From: Hoplostethus atlanticus
Lineage: Eukaryota > Chordata > Actinopteri > Trachichthyiformes > Trachichthyidae
Reading direction: 5' to 3'
DNA length: 64,000 nucleotides
Assembly: GCA_034670405.1 (NCBI GenBank)
Contig: JAXDDX010000024.1
Location: 4,672,501-4,736,500, forward strand
Below, piece by piece: positions 1-13,977 of the stretch; the first letter of the stretch is position 1; each line of letters begins with the position of its first letter. The position numbers and the translations under genes are program-made. The notes beneath the pieces are model-generated. The model was given only the letters and a program-made list of their open reading frames with translations, had not been told where the DNA came from and searched no databases.

Positions 1-2937
1 TCTCCCTCTCCTCTACACCTGGATGGGGAAGGTCATTTGAACTTCCTATAGCTATTTTCCAGCAGCATCTATCTGTAACCTGTCAGTATTTTCAGGCTGC
101 TTATTGTGCTGCTGTACTGCTGCTTATTGTTGCCTGTGCCTCCAGTTAGTATGGCACACACAAAGAGGCTCTTTACATGTAAACATGAACACAACGTCAG
201 CATTTATGTGACCACTTCTCCAATGTAATCGACCTGAGTCATTCCCGGAGCGGTTAGTTATAGCAGATGTTAGCAAATCTGAATTGCTAGGTTTCACTGT
301 GAGGCATAACAAGGGCTTCGAGATACACGCAGCCTATACCTCATGACTAATATTGTGGTGGCTCTTCGCTAGCTAGCCAGTGAGTGTGTGTTGGATGAAA
401 AAAAAGTGTGATGAGTAGAGTGAGTTTAAAATATTTATGGCCCAATGCAACCGAAACAGTCGTCTGAAACAAATGAACAAATATCCTTCGGCAATGCAAA
501 GACCAACAACCTGGGAACACAACACTAAAAGGCGGCTGCTCAAGGTCTACAAGCCTCAATCTGCCCAAGTGTAGCTGTGTCTGTGTTCAGGCTGGCCCTC
601 CGACCTCCGTTCGCTGCTGGTGTCTTGATGGTTTTCTGGACAACATGCTGCTGAGGTGATAGGAGTGACATGCTGATGTCATTCTGCACTGGCGCCCTGC
701 TGTTCCACGCCTGTTTGTTCCACAGGATTAGATGGCTCACTAAGTGCTGCTTCCCTCCCTCTTCCTAGACAGCATTACGCACACACTTGTAGGTGTGCGA
801 GTGCGTGTTTGTGCATATGTGTGGGTTGTAACATCGGAACACTGTTTAGTACTTCTTTCTGTGTGTTTTTCATGGGTCTGTGAGGATGGGAGCTCTACTA
901 AAGGATTGATATTTTCTCCTCGGCTGAGATGAGGGAGAGTGAGTTTTCCTATCAAAGCATAAAACGCTCCAGAGCACAGTGAGGGAAAAAAAACCTTCCT
1001 CCATTTGCTCTGCTCTCAGAAACCAATCTAGCAGAGCACAAACTAGAAACACTATTGACTAGGGAAGGATTCATGCTAATGGAAGGCAACAAGCTTTCAT
1101 GTATACAACCATGTGTACATACAGGCATAGGCACAGACATGCACACACACAGACTTTAAAGGAATGCACTGATGATTTTAACTTTCCACTACCACAAACC
1201 TATTTTTACCATATCTGTAGTCTTGTTATGAATTGGGACAGGTCCCCTTTAATAGAGGTCAGCAGGATCACGATTAAAAATAAGCATCACCTATGAAACA
1301 TCCTTGTGACAGACAGAATGAGAGGAGTAAAAGCTCAGAGCTGTCACTTTACAAGCAAATGATTTGTTTTTGTTCTTAAAATTCTTGGCTACTTCTTTCT
1401 CGTTCTTGGCTCGTTCCCCAGTTCCCTGCAAAGATTGTATACAGCATCGGTGAACTGACAACAAGGGGACTTTTTGTTGAGATTTTGAGTTGGAATGGGA
1501 TGCTATGAGCACCGGAAAGCTACTATGTGACCGCTCTGGTGCATTGGACCACAGTCAGGGTCGGTCTGAAGAAGCGGGGAATGATGTAGAGATGAATACA
1601 AAAATGCAATTACACCAGTTTTCCTTCAAGTCCACAGATCTCTGTTTGTACATGTGAAATCTGTTTTAATCACCCCATAGGCTGGCTTATACCATAATCC
1701 CACCATCCTCTCCAAAACACCAGCTCAGAACAGCAGGCAGTAATATATATTATTCATAATACTACTTAATAGCCTACTAACGATGTTTGGGTATTGGTCC
1801 ATTTCCAAGTTGGATCTTTGCCAGTAAGGAATTAAACTTACCTCTGCATTATGTTGCAGCGGCAAGAAACAAAATGAGAACTGCGAGCTAATTTAAAGGT
1901 TCTCTTTGGTCCAGGTTTTTATCGAGGGGAATGCTGACTGGGCACGCACACTCTTTTTCAACAACACCAAAAAAGTTAAAAGACATTCACACCGAGCGGG
2001 CTGCCCAGTACAACCACAGTCTTCTACAGTCGACCACTGAGAAGCTCCACTGGAGCAACTGGGGGTTAGGTGCCTTGCTCAAGGATGTTAAACCATTTCA
2101 GATATACACATAAACCTGCGCCGGTGTTGAATCAGTGCTACCAAATATCACGCTAATGGAGAAAGAAGACAAACCAGGCAAACAGGCAAGAATGGCGTAC
2201 ATGTCAAAATTGTACATGTCATTGTGGCTCAACCACTTGGCTCAACAACAGTGGTTTACAAGCCAAGTGGCAATTTCAACCGCTCACGGGTGATGATGGA
2301 ATGGGCGTGGCTACAGAATGAAGCATCCCCCTCATAAATCCCCTTTCAGTGTGACATTCAACGACAGCTATTATCGTACATGCATGTACTCACGGCTACA
2401 GAAAGCACTCAGCGCTACGGCAAAACACTCAGTCAGATGTGGTGAAGAGCTCCAGAAGACTCCACTCCTGAATTCCCACACCTCAGTGGAATGTCAGAGG
2501 AGCCAATTAGATGTGATCTGCATGTCAGGGAAGACGGGAGGGGGCCTGAGGAGGGCCAATGAAGACAGGCAGGCTGGACTGAAGCTGAATGTTTGATAAA
2601 GACTCACAGAAAACAGAAAAGAGATGGCAGCTCTGAGTGGAAGTTGAGCGAGGAGGGTAGAGGAAGCGAGTGTGATTTTACTGAGAGTCTGCCATTAAAG
2701 CAGCAGTCGGATTTGAGTCGGATATCTACCGTATGTGATAACTTTGTAAATTATTTACTGGCATCGGTACGTCTCTAGGAATAACTGAAGAGCATCCACT
2801 GACAATAAGCCTGAGGTACAAGTGTAGTTATCTGTCCCAGATTGTGGCATACGGTGACTGGGATACGGCAGCGCCTGTCAAACTTAAATCTCTGTAATTT
2901 CACACTTTCCCTGATAGCAGTCTACAGCAGGAAGGAG

Positions 2938-2939
<2 letters not shown>

Positions 2940-2977
<38 letters not shown>
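2940..2977. repeat. (AG)n microsatellite
   Basis: About 19 uninterrupted AG units. Confidence 0.98.
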
Positions 2978-2980
<3 letters not shown>

Positions 2981-3761
2981 AGCATCTGTAGCATCTTCCA
3001 GGGGGGAGATTGCAGCAGAGCAGCAATTGGAAGGGAGGGGGGACTGATCCAGCTCATTATCACTGTTGGCCAGGGGGAGAAAGAAACAGAGAAAGAGAGA
3101 TGAGGTGAGATGAGAGGAGTGATGAAAGAGGGGGAGTAAAGCAAAAGATTCAGTCGGAGTCAGGAGAATTTTAAAGACAAATGGAGAAAATTAGTGCGAG
3201 ACGGAGGACTGGTGCAACAATTAATAACTCATGAGCCAGTCGGTTTCTGTCCTCTCACACCTTCTCTGTCTCCCTCTAAAATCCTCTCTTCCACCACTAT
3301 CCCCAAACTGTCTCCCTCTCTGTCTTTGTCTTCCCTTTACTTACCCTCTCTCCCAGCTCCCAGCTTAACGCAGCTGGCACAATGGACAGTAGGGAGGGAA
3401 AAAGAGAGGATGCCTGCAAGCTTCGGGGCCAGAGACAATCAATAACCAGACACACAAAAGAACAGCACAGTCCCGCCAGCCCCCCCAGCACAGCCCCCTC
3501 AGCGAAGCGGCACTCAATACAGAGGCAGCGTCTTTCACTTACCATGCACTGTTCCCGTCTGACTGGGACTGAAAACCATGACCGCTGCCTGCCTGACGCG
3601 CAAACACACACACACACACTTGGTGACTCACAACAAGCTGAAACACTGATGCACAGTTGGAGCTAACTACTAACCCACATCCCTAGACTCATACTTACAC
3701 AGGCAGACAAGCAGGCAGACCATGCTGCCTATGTGATCAAGCCACGCTGACAGCTGCTCAT

Positions 3762-3826
3762 TACACACACACACACACACACACACTCATGAACATATAC
3801 ATACACACACACACACACACACACAC
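3762..3826. repeat. Interrupted (AC)n microsatellite
   Basis: Two AC runs (3762-3786 and 3802-3826) separated by a short ATAC-rich spacer. Confidence 0.97.
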
Positions 3827-4642
3827 TCAGCTGTTCCGCCATGGGCAAGGCCTGGAAAATTGAACTCGGACAGGACAGATAGAACAGATAAGGGAGTGGT
3901 GCAAAAGTGCAGATGGAGAGAGGGATGTGAAGAGAGAGAGGAGGAAGATTGGACGGCACGATTATGGCTAGAGTGATAAATAAATGATTCAAATGGTTAT
4001 TAATCACAAGTATGAGTCTAATGATTTGAGGAATGTCGAATCCATTCAGAGGTTGACAACGAGTCCTCGAGTCATGAATTACTTGAGCATATTTATTGAA
4101 GCTGAGCTCAGGAGAGATATACACACCCAGGGTAGGGTCTGCAGATCTCTGCCAGAGAACTCTCTGAGCAGTGATTATTAAGAGGGAAAGAGAGGCAGGG
4201 GGATAGTTTCTAAACATCTGCAAGATAAAGCCAGAATAGAAAGATGGAGCTTAAGAGAGAAAGAGCGTCGAGAGTAGAGTAAGAGTTAGAAGAGAGGAAC
4301 GAGGCCGAGAGAGACTCTAAGGTGTGAAAGAGAGTGAGGGAGAGCTAGTCTGTTGATCCTGTAGATCAGTGGAGGATTGATCTAATATGTCGGAGTATGG
4401 CCAAGTAGTCCCTCCCTGCAAACAGGAAGCGACATTAAAAGTACACACGGTAAAGCCAGTGGCTGATCAAACCTGACCTATTTACTCCAGCTTCCATACA
4501 AGGTAGACCTACATGGAATTACAATCCTCCACAGTGTTTGTATGTGGGCATGTGTGTATAAACGTGTGAGTGTCTGTGTGCAGGCAAAGTCCAGCCACTC
4601 CATCCAACCACAGCCTTGATAACCAGCTGACTCCATCAGACA

Positions 4643-4643
<1 letters not shown>

Positions 4644-4688
<45 letters not shown>
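4644..4688. repeat. (CA)n microsatellite
   Basis: About 22 CA units. Confidence 0.98.
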
Positions 4689-4692
<4 letters not shown>

Positions 4693-6242
4693 CCCTACCC
4701 AGCTGACTTCAGCATGGTGTAAACACAACACATCATGTCGCTTAGCAACCCCCTTAAAACACCTCCTCCTTCCCAGTAGGCTTGGCGAGAGGACGAGAGA
4801 GGGAGAGCGAGCAGAGAAAGAGAGAGAGAAAGAATTAACTTCATTATGTTGTGATGGAAGCAAACAAGCAATCCAGCGGGAAATGTACTGATGAAAATAG
4901 GTTTTAAAAATAGATGAACGCTAAAAGGAGAAGAGAGAAGCCCAGAGTGAAAACGGCTCAGCTTCAGTTTCAAATCATTTACTTACAACTTTGCGGCTCC
5001 ACTGAAAATCCAGTGTGTGTTCAGTTGTGTGTCTTGCTACAGAGCAGCTCTGCTCTGAGAGTGGACAGTGTCTATCCCTCAGACAGGAGAGAGAGGAGAG
5101 AGAGGGGTGGGCAGAGAGAGAGAGAGAGATTGGACCTGGCATGGCACTACACTACTGACCCATTTGTGCCCCCAACCATGCCATCCAATAAGCTGGGAGT
5201 CATTCACTCAGCCGGGCTTTACTCACTGACTTAAAGACACACGAGCACCGCTTTGTTTCGTCTCTACTAAGTCCCTTTAACTTCCACCTTCATTTTCTAT
5301 CGCAATATACACATGCATGCATACTCAAGTGCACACACACACACACACACACACCTATCACTCTCCTTCAGCTTCAAATTAAAGTGTCTGAAACGGCCTC
5401 ATGTATATTCATCCCCCCCCTATTCATAATGGATGCTCTGAGCCTCGGGACCAGGCTGAGCCCTCTGTCATCTCAAAGCCACCTCCACAGCATCTAGGCT
5501 GCTCCTCCAGACTCACAGTAACACCACAGTCTGACCTTGGGGAATAAACAAGTCTAAAGCACAGTGCTGAGGGATATTAGGGAGCATTTTGCACAAGGTA
5601 ATTGAAGTCCAATCCGCCATTTCATCCTCTATCACCAGTGAAAATGATCCTGTCTTGAAACAAAACGTTCTACCTTTTCTCTTTGGCTCTAATTTCTTTG
5701 ACTAGCACCTCATCCTTGTTTGCTTGTAATGTCTGTGATCTTATAATCGTGCCCCACGCTTTGTAAGTCACTCCAGATAACATCAGCAAAATGGATGAAT
5801 GCAAATGGAAAATGGAAATGTGTGTGTTTGCATGTAGACTCTCACAGTGCCTGCCACACATGCCCGTCTGGGTCGGCTGCACTGCCCTTGGCGTAGTTAG
5901 GAGCATAGTGTCTCGCTCAAGGCCACTTTCACGGTGATGCTGGCCACCGAAAAAGATTGTGATACCAGCCATCATCTCAAAATCCAACCACACTGAAACA
6001 GATGACAGATCCGTAGACCAATGACCAATCATAGTGCTGGGTGATGCTTTCCATATCTAGCCTAAATGTTGATCCCCTGATCCCTACCGTCATCTGGTCC
6101 CCACGCAGGATGCTGGTCAAAGGGAAGAGACTGAAGAGATCCTCCGCTCCCACTCTGACTGCCTGTCCCTCTGGGGTCAAATCAGGTCAACTCTATCATT
6201 AATCACATGACCAGATGAATGGCAGCGTCTCTGCCAGTGAAC

Positions 6243-6440
6243 TCACAGCAGGGTGGCTTAGTAGGGAGACCTGCCCTTAAACCAGATGACCCAGGCTCAA
6301 GCTCCAATGAGCCCTTGAGCAAGACACTGCATCCCTACCAGGGTGCTGTTCAGTGACTGACCCCTGACCTCTGACCTCCTGGTGGAGCGAGGGGAAGACA
6401 AAAAAGAATTTCCCTTTGGGGATCAAAGTATCACACTATT
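6243..6440 (+). repeat. tRNA-derived SINE, copy 1
   Basis: An A-box-like element (TGGCTTAGTAGG, about 6254-6265), a B-box-like element (GGCTCAAGCTCC, 6293-6304), a tRNA-unrelated body (GGTGCTGTTCAGTGACTGACCC) and a 3' tail ending GGGGATCAAAGTATCA. The same order and similar body occur in the copy at 56.37-56.56 kb, which supports one SINE family mobilised by a LINE with a matching tail. Confidence 0.65.
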
Positions 6441-7134
6441 ATTGAAAATCACCAGGACACCGAGCTGTTGAGACCACATGGCAACTAGACTGCCAGTCTG
6501 TGTCTCTCACACACACAAACACAATCTCAATGCTGTAAGTACAGAAGTGCAACAACCTCGTTCACGTTACAGGGAAGGTAGGAGCAGGAATCTTTCCACA
6601 TGCATCGTACTGAAATCATTCTTGCACAATCAGCTTTACATCCCCTACCACACATGCACCCACATGCCTCTACGCCAAAGCATTTCACGGTATATTTAGA
6701 CCCCTGACAACTGCACGGCACATCTGCCTTCCCTTGGCAGCGCTGCACTGACTTCCATGCACATTAACACACTAACACACATGTCCTGTCTCCTACGCTC
6801 TCTCTCTCTCGCTTCGCCTCGCATGTCGTCAGAGACCTGTAAAACACTTGACAGAGAGAAAACCCACAGCGACACCCTTCACCCCCAGCCTGATCCAAGT
6901 CACAAAAGCAGCCTTTACCTTCGTAAAAAGGACGGGAGGAAGAGAGGAAACCCAGAGCCTTACCGGTGAGAGCCCGTCCACGGTGGGGGGGGGAGAACAG
7001 GGGACAGAGGAGGGAACACGTCTGGTCCGACGAAACCCAGCGAGCGCCCGCCTCCCCCGTGCTCCTCCACCAAATCAATTTCACACTCCCTCACCTCCCC
7101 GCCGCTGTGATGTCATTCATTCATCCGTTTCCCC

Positions 7135-7148
7135 GTAGCCATGGCAAC
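7135..7148 (+). promoter_or_regulatory. RFX X-box palindrome
   Basis: GTAGCCATGGCAAC fits the full RFX consensus GTNRCC-N(0-3)-RGYAAC. No gene start is recognised next to it. Confidence 0.4.
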
Positions 7149-7168
7149 ACTGCCGCTTGGAGCAGTTC

Positions 7169-7171
<3 letters not shown>

Positions 7172-7200
<29 letters not shown>
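7172..7200. repeat. (CT)n microsatellite
   Basis: About 14 CT units, 24 bases after the X-box at 7135. Confidence 0.97.
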
Positions 7201-7203
<3 letters not shown>

Positions 7204-7528
7204 AGTGTCCCTCCCCCTCTTCTGACCCCACCTACCCCAGCCCACTTACTCCATCTAAGGGGTACAGTTACACCCCCCAGGCCCAGAGATATCCAGCCCC
7301 CTTCTTCTTGACAGGTCTGTCCCGTCCCGTGGGCTGGTGTAGGAAGGAGCAGGAAGGGGAGGGAACAGCGAAAAAAGGGGGAGGCGCCTCACTTCACCTC
7401 ATGTAGCACTGAAGAGTTTGTGGTTACATAGGGAGACTTTTATTCTGAAGTCAGAATGGCAGACAAAGAGAGACCGGGCAGACTGAATTGGTATGGCTGG
7501 AAATGGTTCGTTTAGCCAGCTGTTTCAT

Positions 7529-7529
<1 letters not shown>

Positions 7530-7603
<74 letters not shown>

Positions 7604-7710
7604 AAGCTTCCATATGGGATTTTAAATACTGATGCACAGATGTACACACACCCACACAAGCACAAAATACTTGCAAGCATGTACCCAGCAAGACGCACAA
7701 ACCTGCAAAT

Positions 7711-7760
<50 letters not shown>
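7530..7760. repeat. Compound (AC)n microsatellite
   Basis: Long AC tracts at 7530-7603 and 7715-7760 with a degenerate AC-rich middle. Confidence 0.97.
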
Positions 7761-7762
<2 letters not shown>

Positions 7763-8331
7763 CCAGAGGCCCTGCAGAGCGGCAGGTCAGTCCAGTCCAG
7801 GTAATGAACAGATCATTACTGCTCTGTCTCCCTGCTCATCATCCCCATGTTGACCTTGGGAAAAAGGGGAGGGCACCCCGCTTATTGAGAGACAAATCAA
7901 ACAAAGACACATACTTACACACACCACCTCCCTGTCTGGAGCCTCCCCCTTTATTCAATTACGAGCCGTCCTCTCCCCCCTTTCCCCCGCTACCTTCCCC
8001 AGCCCTCTCCCCCACCCTCCCACTGCTCATTACCTTGTATCTACACATCCCACACCTACCGCATGTCGCCCTGATGTCTTCATATTTTTAGATAACAAAC
8101 CACATCTTCTCTGCCTTTGTTTCCCCCTTTCCTCACCCCCCCCCCCCTTCCCTCGCCCCACCACCTCCCTCGTGCCTTCGCCTGCAGGCCTGAGTGGTTT
8201 CAATGAAGAGTATTCAATCAAACGGAGGAACAGATAGAAAAAGGGGAGAGAGAGGCACAGATAGGAGAGGGGAGAACCAAAACATCCAAACAAAACTGGA
8301 GTGGGACAAAGGTAGGTAGGTATTAATCCCC

Positions 8332-8332
<1 letters not shown>

Positions 8333-8366
<34 letters not shown>
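8333..8366. repeat. (GT)n microsatellite
   Basis: About 17 GT units. Confidence 0.97.
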
Positions 8367-8367
<1 letters not shown>

Positions 8368-8584
8368 ATGAAGGACAAGCAGACGGAGAAAAGGAGAGGG
8401 AGGGGAAGGTAAGGAAGACACCACCAGCTAAAAAAACGAAGCACTAGAGTGAGAAAGAGAGGATCTCTGAAAAAAAAGAGGGCTCTCCTCTCAGTCTGTC
8501 ACTTCCTTTTTTATTGGCTTCTCTTGCTTTGCTTCTAGCTCGAAAATCCCTCCATCTGTCTGTATCAATCTCTACACTCCCCCA

Positions 8585-8620
<36 letters not shown>

Positions 8621-8990
8621 GACCACCATTAATCAATCCGTCTGTGACAGATCCCGTGCGATCTCTGACTCTCAACGTATCCTTTCACTTCCTGCCACTG
8701 CCTTCGCATGAAGACTCACCGAGACTCCGGTGATGCCAAGAGTCGCTAATCTTAGACTCATCACGCTGATCGGCTCTCAAGATACATTAGCTCTGCGCTA
8801 CAACGAAGTAAGCGTGTGGTGCAGAAGTCGATCTAAGAGGCAAACTCAGCCTGCGGCGGTAGGGAGGCCAGTCGGTAAAGGTCAGGAGGAGTCTGGAGGA
8901 GGAGGTGGGAGTAAAGAGGAGAGAGGTTCAGAGAGAGTGGGCATTTAACCTTGGTATGGAGGTATGAAACTACAGGACTACTGGTTCAAA

Positions 8991-8991
<1 letters not shown>

Positions 8992-9031
<40 letters not shown>
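8992..9031. repeat. (CA)n microsatellite
   Basis: About 20 CA units. Confidence 0.97.
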
Positions 9032-9032
<1 letters not shown>

Positions 9033-9963
9033 CAGGGGACCTCTAATCCAACACTAAGGGAAGCTGTTTCCTCAGTCAGCTCTGAGGTGTTGCTTCCCCA
9101 GACATTATCTCTCTCTCTCTCTTCACAACGCTTATCTGCACTTACAGAAATGAGCAGAGAATGGGTCGAGGTGGCGGCAGCCCTTTATCTCCCCTTTATC
9201 CACACCTTCTTTCATCCCTCTCTTCACAATGTTCCACCATCACTTCATCTATCCTTTCCATTTAAAGTCTGAAAACAAAATAACCATCAACCGCTAACTC
9301 CTTTTCCCTGCCTCCCACTCTCTCCTCTTTCAGCCATCCTCCATCTCTCATCCTCTCTGTGGTACGCAACAGTGGAAGTTTATCATCATAGGACGTTGGA
9401 GTGTATCATAGCATTGTCTGAGGGGGGGGGAAATCATGCCCCATTAAGCTTTGACCTAATTTGATTAGGGTCGAACGTGAGAGATGACATGTTTGAAATC
9501 ATGCACCAACACATCACAGCCAGCCGTTGTCTTTCATCTCAGTGTAAACTCCCCCCACGGCTACCCCGGCTGGATCAAAGCGGCGCTTTTAAAAGGGAAT
9601 GCTTAACTGTTCCTGTTCAAATCATTAGCCGGGCTCTGCAGCCGGGCTCGCACTCGGCGCTCTAATGTACACTGTTAAGTTGCAGGCCACAGAGCCCCAT
9701 ATTAAGACCTGGTGGGCGGACAAGTGTTGGCGAGTCGTGACGGGAGCAGTGGAGCCGTTGCGTTTGGTGAACCTGCCCTCACACACATTCCAGTTCTCTC
9801 TCTCTCTCACTCACTCACTCACCCGTCCTCCCTTCCATCCTCCTATTCCTTCTCTCCCCGACAAACACTCCTGCCACGAAATCCTGTCCACACAGGCATA
9901 AAATACAGCTCAGCCCACCTCTCCCGTGCCAGGACAAGACACTGATCCTGGGGGTGCAAACAG

Positions 9964-9964
<1 letters not shown>

Positions 9965-9999
<35 letters not shown>
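9965..9999. repeat. (CA)n microsatellite
   Basis: About 17 CA units. Confidence 0.97.
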
Positions 10000-10004
<5 letters not shown>

Positions 10005-10389
10005 AATACACCCAGGAGCTGTCCTGGCTAGCCCAGACATTGACCCAGTCACTCTCCCCAGCTGACACAGTCTCCGATAATAGCCCAGGGAAGGAAACAA
10101 AGTTTGCAAGGCCACCACCAGTCACATGCCAGCGGCAGCACGCCAACAACAAAGTGAGGAAGTCCTCTATAGAGCTGTGATGGTCCACAGGGAACAGCTT
10201 CCCCCCCTCCCTGACAAAGACCACTGTCATGCCGGGTTGGGTCAACCTTTGTGTTAGCAGGTGTACCTGTTTAAAATGGGACCCGGACAGCTCTGCTTTG
10301 ATGACATTCTACTCAACAGAGGAAAAAAAAAGCTTTAGACCAAAGGCAGGGATTAAGCCTTGGTCCTCCTGGAAATGTTCCACTCCCAA

Positions 10390-10815
10390 ATAGCATGCTG
10401 CTGCTGCTGCTGCCAGCCGTGCGCCCCACCACCTGTCAATAGCTTTAGCTGCTGTTGGAAAAGGCCAACTCCCCTAGTCCCAGGGGCCGAGCGCACGCAT
10501 AAGAAAGGTCTTGGATTTCATCTTTTCAACTTGTGCATTCACCTGATTGATAGAAAAAGGACTCCCGCTGAATAGAGCTGTGGATGCGCTTTCTATTTAT
10601 AACCTACAACCGCTTCTGCCTTGACTTCCTTCCACTAGACATGGTAGCTGTGATTGTCAAGGTGTTTTTATTACATGTAGCTCGTCACACCTCTCCATTC
10701 CAACTGGCACACAGCCCGTACCTTTTACATGTCAAGTTCAACCATTAGAAACAACACATATTACTGTGGATTCTGACTTGCACCCATCACATTTGTTTGT
10801 GTGACATTTCAATAA
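10390..10815. promoter_or_regulatory. Candidate enhancer-like unique island with TALE homeodomain motifs
   Basis: Repeat-poor sequence between microsatellite-rich flanks. It contains ACCTGTCAAT (10431-10440), TGATTGATAG (10544-10553) and TGATTGTCAA (10651-10660), which resemble MEIS and PBX sites, plus AT-rich homeodomain-like cores. The motifs are visible; conservation and activity are not shown. Confidence 0.3.
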
Positions 10816-10935
10816 ATCTATGGCATCCCCACATGAACGGTACCCGACTTCAGCCCCCACTCCCTCTTCTGTCTGCCCTGTCAGCTGTCAGCCTTCTGAT
10901 GTCAGGCATATGAAATGGATCCATCTCTTTGGTGT

Positions 10936-10971
<36 letters not shown>

Positions 10972-11852
10972 ATTTTTCTGGGGGGAGGGGGGGCCCCTAA
11001 AGGACTTGTACAGGAAATCCAGTAAGCGTGGTAACCCGGCCAGTCCAGCCTAAGAATAGACCCACTGGTAGACAAGAGCAAAGGTTAAACTTCACAAAGT
11101 TAGATAAAGGCTTTTGACCGACGAGACGCCCAGAGTCAGAGGTGTGAGCAAACAGGAATTCCTCCAGCTTGACTGACGGAGAGCGGATAGAAATAATCCA
11201 CTGACCCGATGAGGAGGTTGCCTTCGCTTCGCTCTTCCTCCTACAGCCATGATCCAACCACCACGCCACCTATTAGACCTCCGCGAAGAACGAACGCTCT
11301 CCTCTTTAATCATGCATAAAAGGTCTCATTGCAATACGGCGTTAGCCGCGGGACGCTAACATCCCAGCGCAGTGGGAGGCGCTCCTTTACATGAGTGCCA
11401 CCGTGGGAGGTGGGGTGGTGGGCAACTTTCCTTGAACACCTCTGGAGCTCAGACGGCAGCAGATCCATCAAGGACCGTCCTCGGGGGGGGAGGGAGGGAG
11501 GTAAGGGAGGAAGGGATTCATCACACAACCATCCCAAACTCACTCCCCCCACCTCCTCCTCCTCCTCCTCCTGCTCTTCGTCGTCCTGCTCCTCTGCTCC
11601 GACCACATAAATCATCCCATAATTATCAGGGAGGGCTGTGACTAAGTCTTGAGAACATGTGGTTCAACAGCTGACCACAGCACAGGGGACTGGGCTGCGT
11701 CCTGAGACTGACTACAGCTTTAAGACATTAGTCTCATGCTGGCTACAGACCAGCGCAACACACACAGCCATGATCAATGACAGCGTGACAGGAGAGAGGA
11801 CCTGGTATGCATCTACTGGAACATTGAGGGAATATATATATATACGGTGGTG

Positions 11853-11854
<2 letters not shown>

Positions 11855-11890
<36 letters not shown>

Positions 11891-11948
11891 TGATACCTCC
11901 GTGCACACACCCTCACCAGTCTGGGCTGAACAAGTGGACAGATGGGTT

Positions 11949-11987
<39 letters not shown>
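11855..11987. repeat. (GA)n and (AC)n microsatellites
   Basis: GA tract at 11855-11887 and AC tract at 11952-11987, 65 bases apart. Confidence 0.97.
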
Positions 11988-11990
<3 letters not shown>

Positions 11991-12120
11991 GTTGAAAGGG
12001 GGCTATGAATGAACTGGCTGGTCTGGTCCTCCTTCTAAATCAGGTTACCCTGATTGATTTGTTACACAGCTTTTAACAGTCACAACCCTGCATCATATCC
12101 CTCCATTACCCTGTGGGGTT

Positions 12121-12123
<3 letters not shown>

Positions 12124-12157
<34 letters not shown>
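12124..12157. repeat. (AC)n microsatellite
   Basis: About 17 AC units. Confidence 0.97.
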
Positions 12158-12161
<4 letters not shown>

Positions 12162-12404
12162 AACACAGAGCAAAGCGGGGTGTGTTGGCCCCGGACCATC
12201 TGAAAGAGCCCATCTGTGAGCTCCTGTGAAACAAAGGCAGAGTTTTGTGGGGTGACACAGCAGAGTTATGGTCTGCTGTGTTACTCAGCCACATTGTGTC
12301 ACACACAGCAGATGAAGCTCTGCAGACAGTACAGTATGTTCTCCACTCTGTCTGGCTGACACTATGTTTCTACCCCTGTCTCTTTCCTCTGTCTGTCTCT
12401 CTCT

Positions 12405-12406
<2 letters not shown>

Positions 12407-12439
<33 letters not shown>

Positions 12440-12539
12440 ACATCACACAACCACACAGCATCTGGGTGAAAGCCGCCCAAGGTCCTCTGAAACTGGTACG
12501 ATTCCCAACTGCCACCCAGCGCCCCAAAGGCTTTTGGAG

Positions 12540-12585
<46 letters not shown>
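12407..12585. repeat. Inverted pair of dinucleotide tracts
   Basis: (CA)n at 12407-12438 and (GT)n at 12542-12585 are reverse complements about 100 bases apart and could pair in single strands. Confidence 0.95.
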
Positions 12586-12588
<3 letters not shown>

Positions 12589-13100
12589 GTGCATGCCAAC
12601 AAAACCTGTTTCCCTTTTTCTGCACTGCCAGCCGGCACACGCAACATCTCAGAGCAAAACCCCCCCCCCCCCAAAAAACAGGCCTACGCTAAACAAAGAC
12701 AATGGACACTTAAGAAGAAGAAATTGTCTTTTCTGTGAAAATCACAACAACATGTATTGAATGCAGCCGAAAGCAAAGCAGCTCCATCAGAACCGTGACA
12801 GACACGCTGAACCGTGCACAAGCTCAAGCGCTCAAAATCAAAGTGAATTAAACGGTCATTGGTCTTACACTCTGCCTTCAGGCCTCGCTTGATTGGTGCA
12901 CACAGACGGAGAGACACACACAGAAACAAACACACACACACACACACACATAGATAGACAGGCAGATAGACAGACATGCAGGAGATAGGTGGTACCATAC
13001 CTCACGGTGACATATCCCCGTACGTCTTGGCGCTTTCTCTCCAGGTGGGAAGTAAAAATCCAGAGACAATCTGGTCTCAGCAGCAAAGATCTGAAACACA

Positions 13101-13104
<4 letters not shown>

Positions 13105-13142
<38 letters not shown>

Positions 13143-13226
13143 GCAGCTCCCTCAGTAACAGCTATCTCTACATCTACACTCATAGGCTAAGATCCTCCGC
13201 TAACAACCCATCAGAGTCCCTCGCTC

Positions 13227-13271
<45 letters not shown>

Positions 13272-13320
13272 GGAGAGGAGCGTGCGGGTATGGGTGAATA
13301 AAGGGGGGGGGGGGGGGGGG
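13105..13320. repeat. (GA)n tracts and G18 homopolymer
   Basis: GA tracts at 13105-13143 and 13228-13263, then an uninterrupted run of 18 G at 13303-13320. Confidence 0.95.
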
Positions 13321-13891
13321 TCGCAGGGGAGAAACAGTGTGAGAGTGAGTCAACGAGAGAGAAAGCAAGAGAGAGAGAGAGAGGTTTAGAAGTGGGAGGG
13401 AGAGAGATGGAGTCTAAATCTCTAATTACAGCTGCTTAACACAAGCCTGTAAACAGCTGGTGGGACTGAGTGACAGGACGACCAGACATACCGCACTGTG
13501 TTGGGCATGTGTTGATGTGTGCATGGGCACATGTGAGCTACAGTTGGGGGGGGGGTGGCTGTCATTAATATGGTGTCTCTGATCTGCCTTCTTGACACAC
13601 CAGAGGACCCGAGCAGAGGCATGTGCTCCAACACCCGGCTGAAAGAGAAAACTCAGTCAGAACGGGAGAAGAAGAAGAAGAAAAAAAGAAAAACCCCGGC
13701 AGTGTGGAGCAAGAGGAAAAAGTCCAACCGCCAAACGTTCTCTAGTCCTTCCTGCTGTCTCCTCAACTCCTCCTTTCATCCCCCCCCCCCCCCCCCTTTC
13801 AAGAGCCTTGTGTGTTTCTCCTCCTCTCTGTTGGTGCTGCTCTCCTCTGCTCATCAGCATGACAAAGACTAGCAGCTCGACCTGGTGTGCG

Positions 13892-13892
<1 letters not shown>

Positions 13893-13975
<83 letters not shown>
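13893..13975. repeat. Long (AG)n microsatellite
   Basis: About 41 AG units without interruption, the longest pure AG tract in the window. Confidence 0.98.
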
Positions 13976-13977
<2 letters not shown>

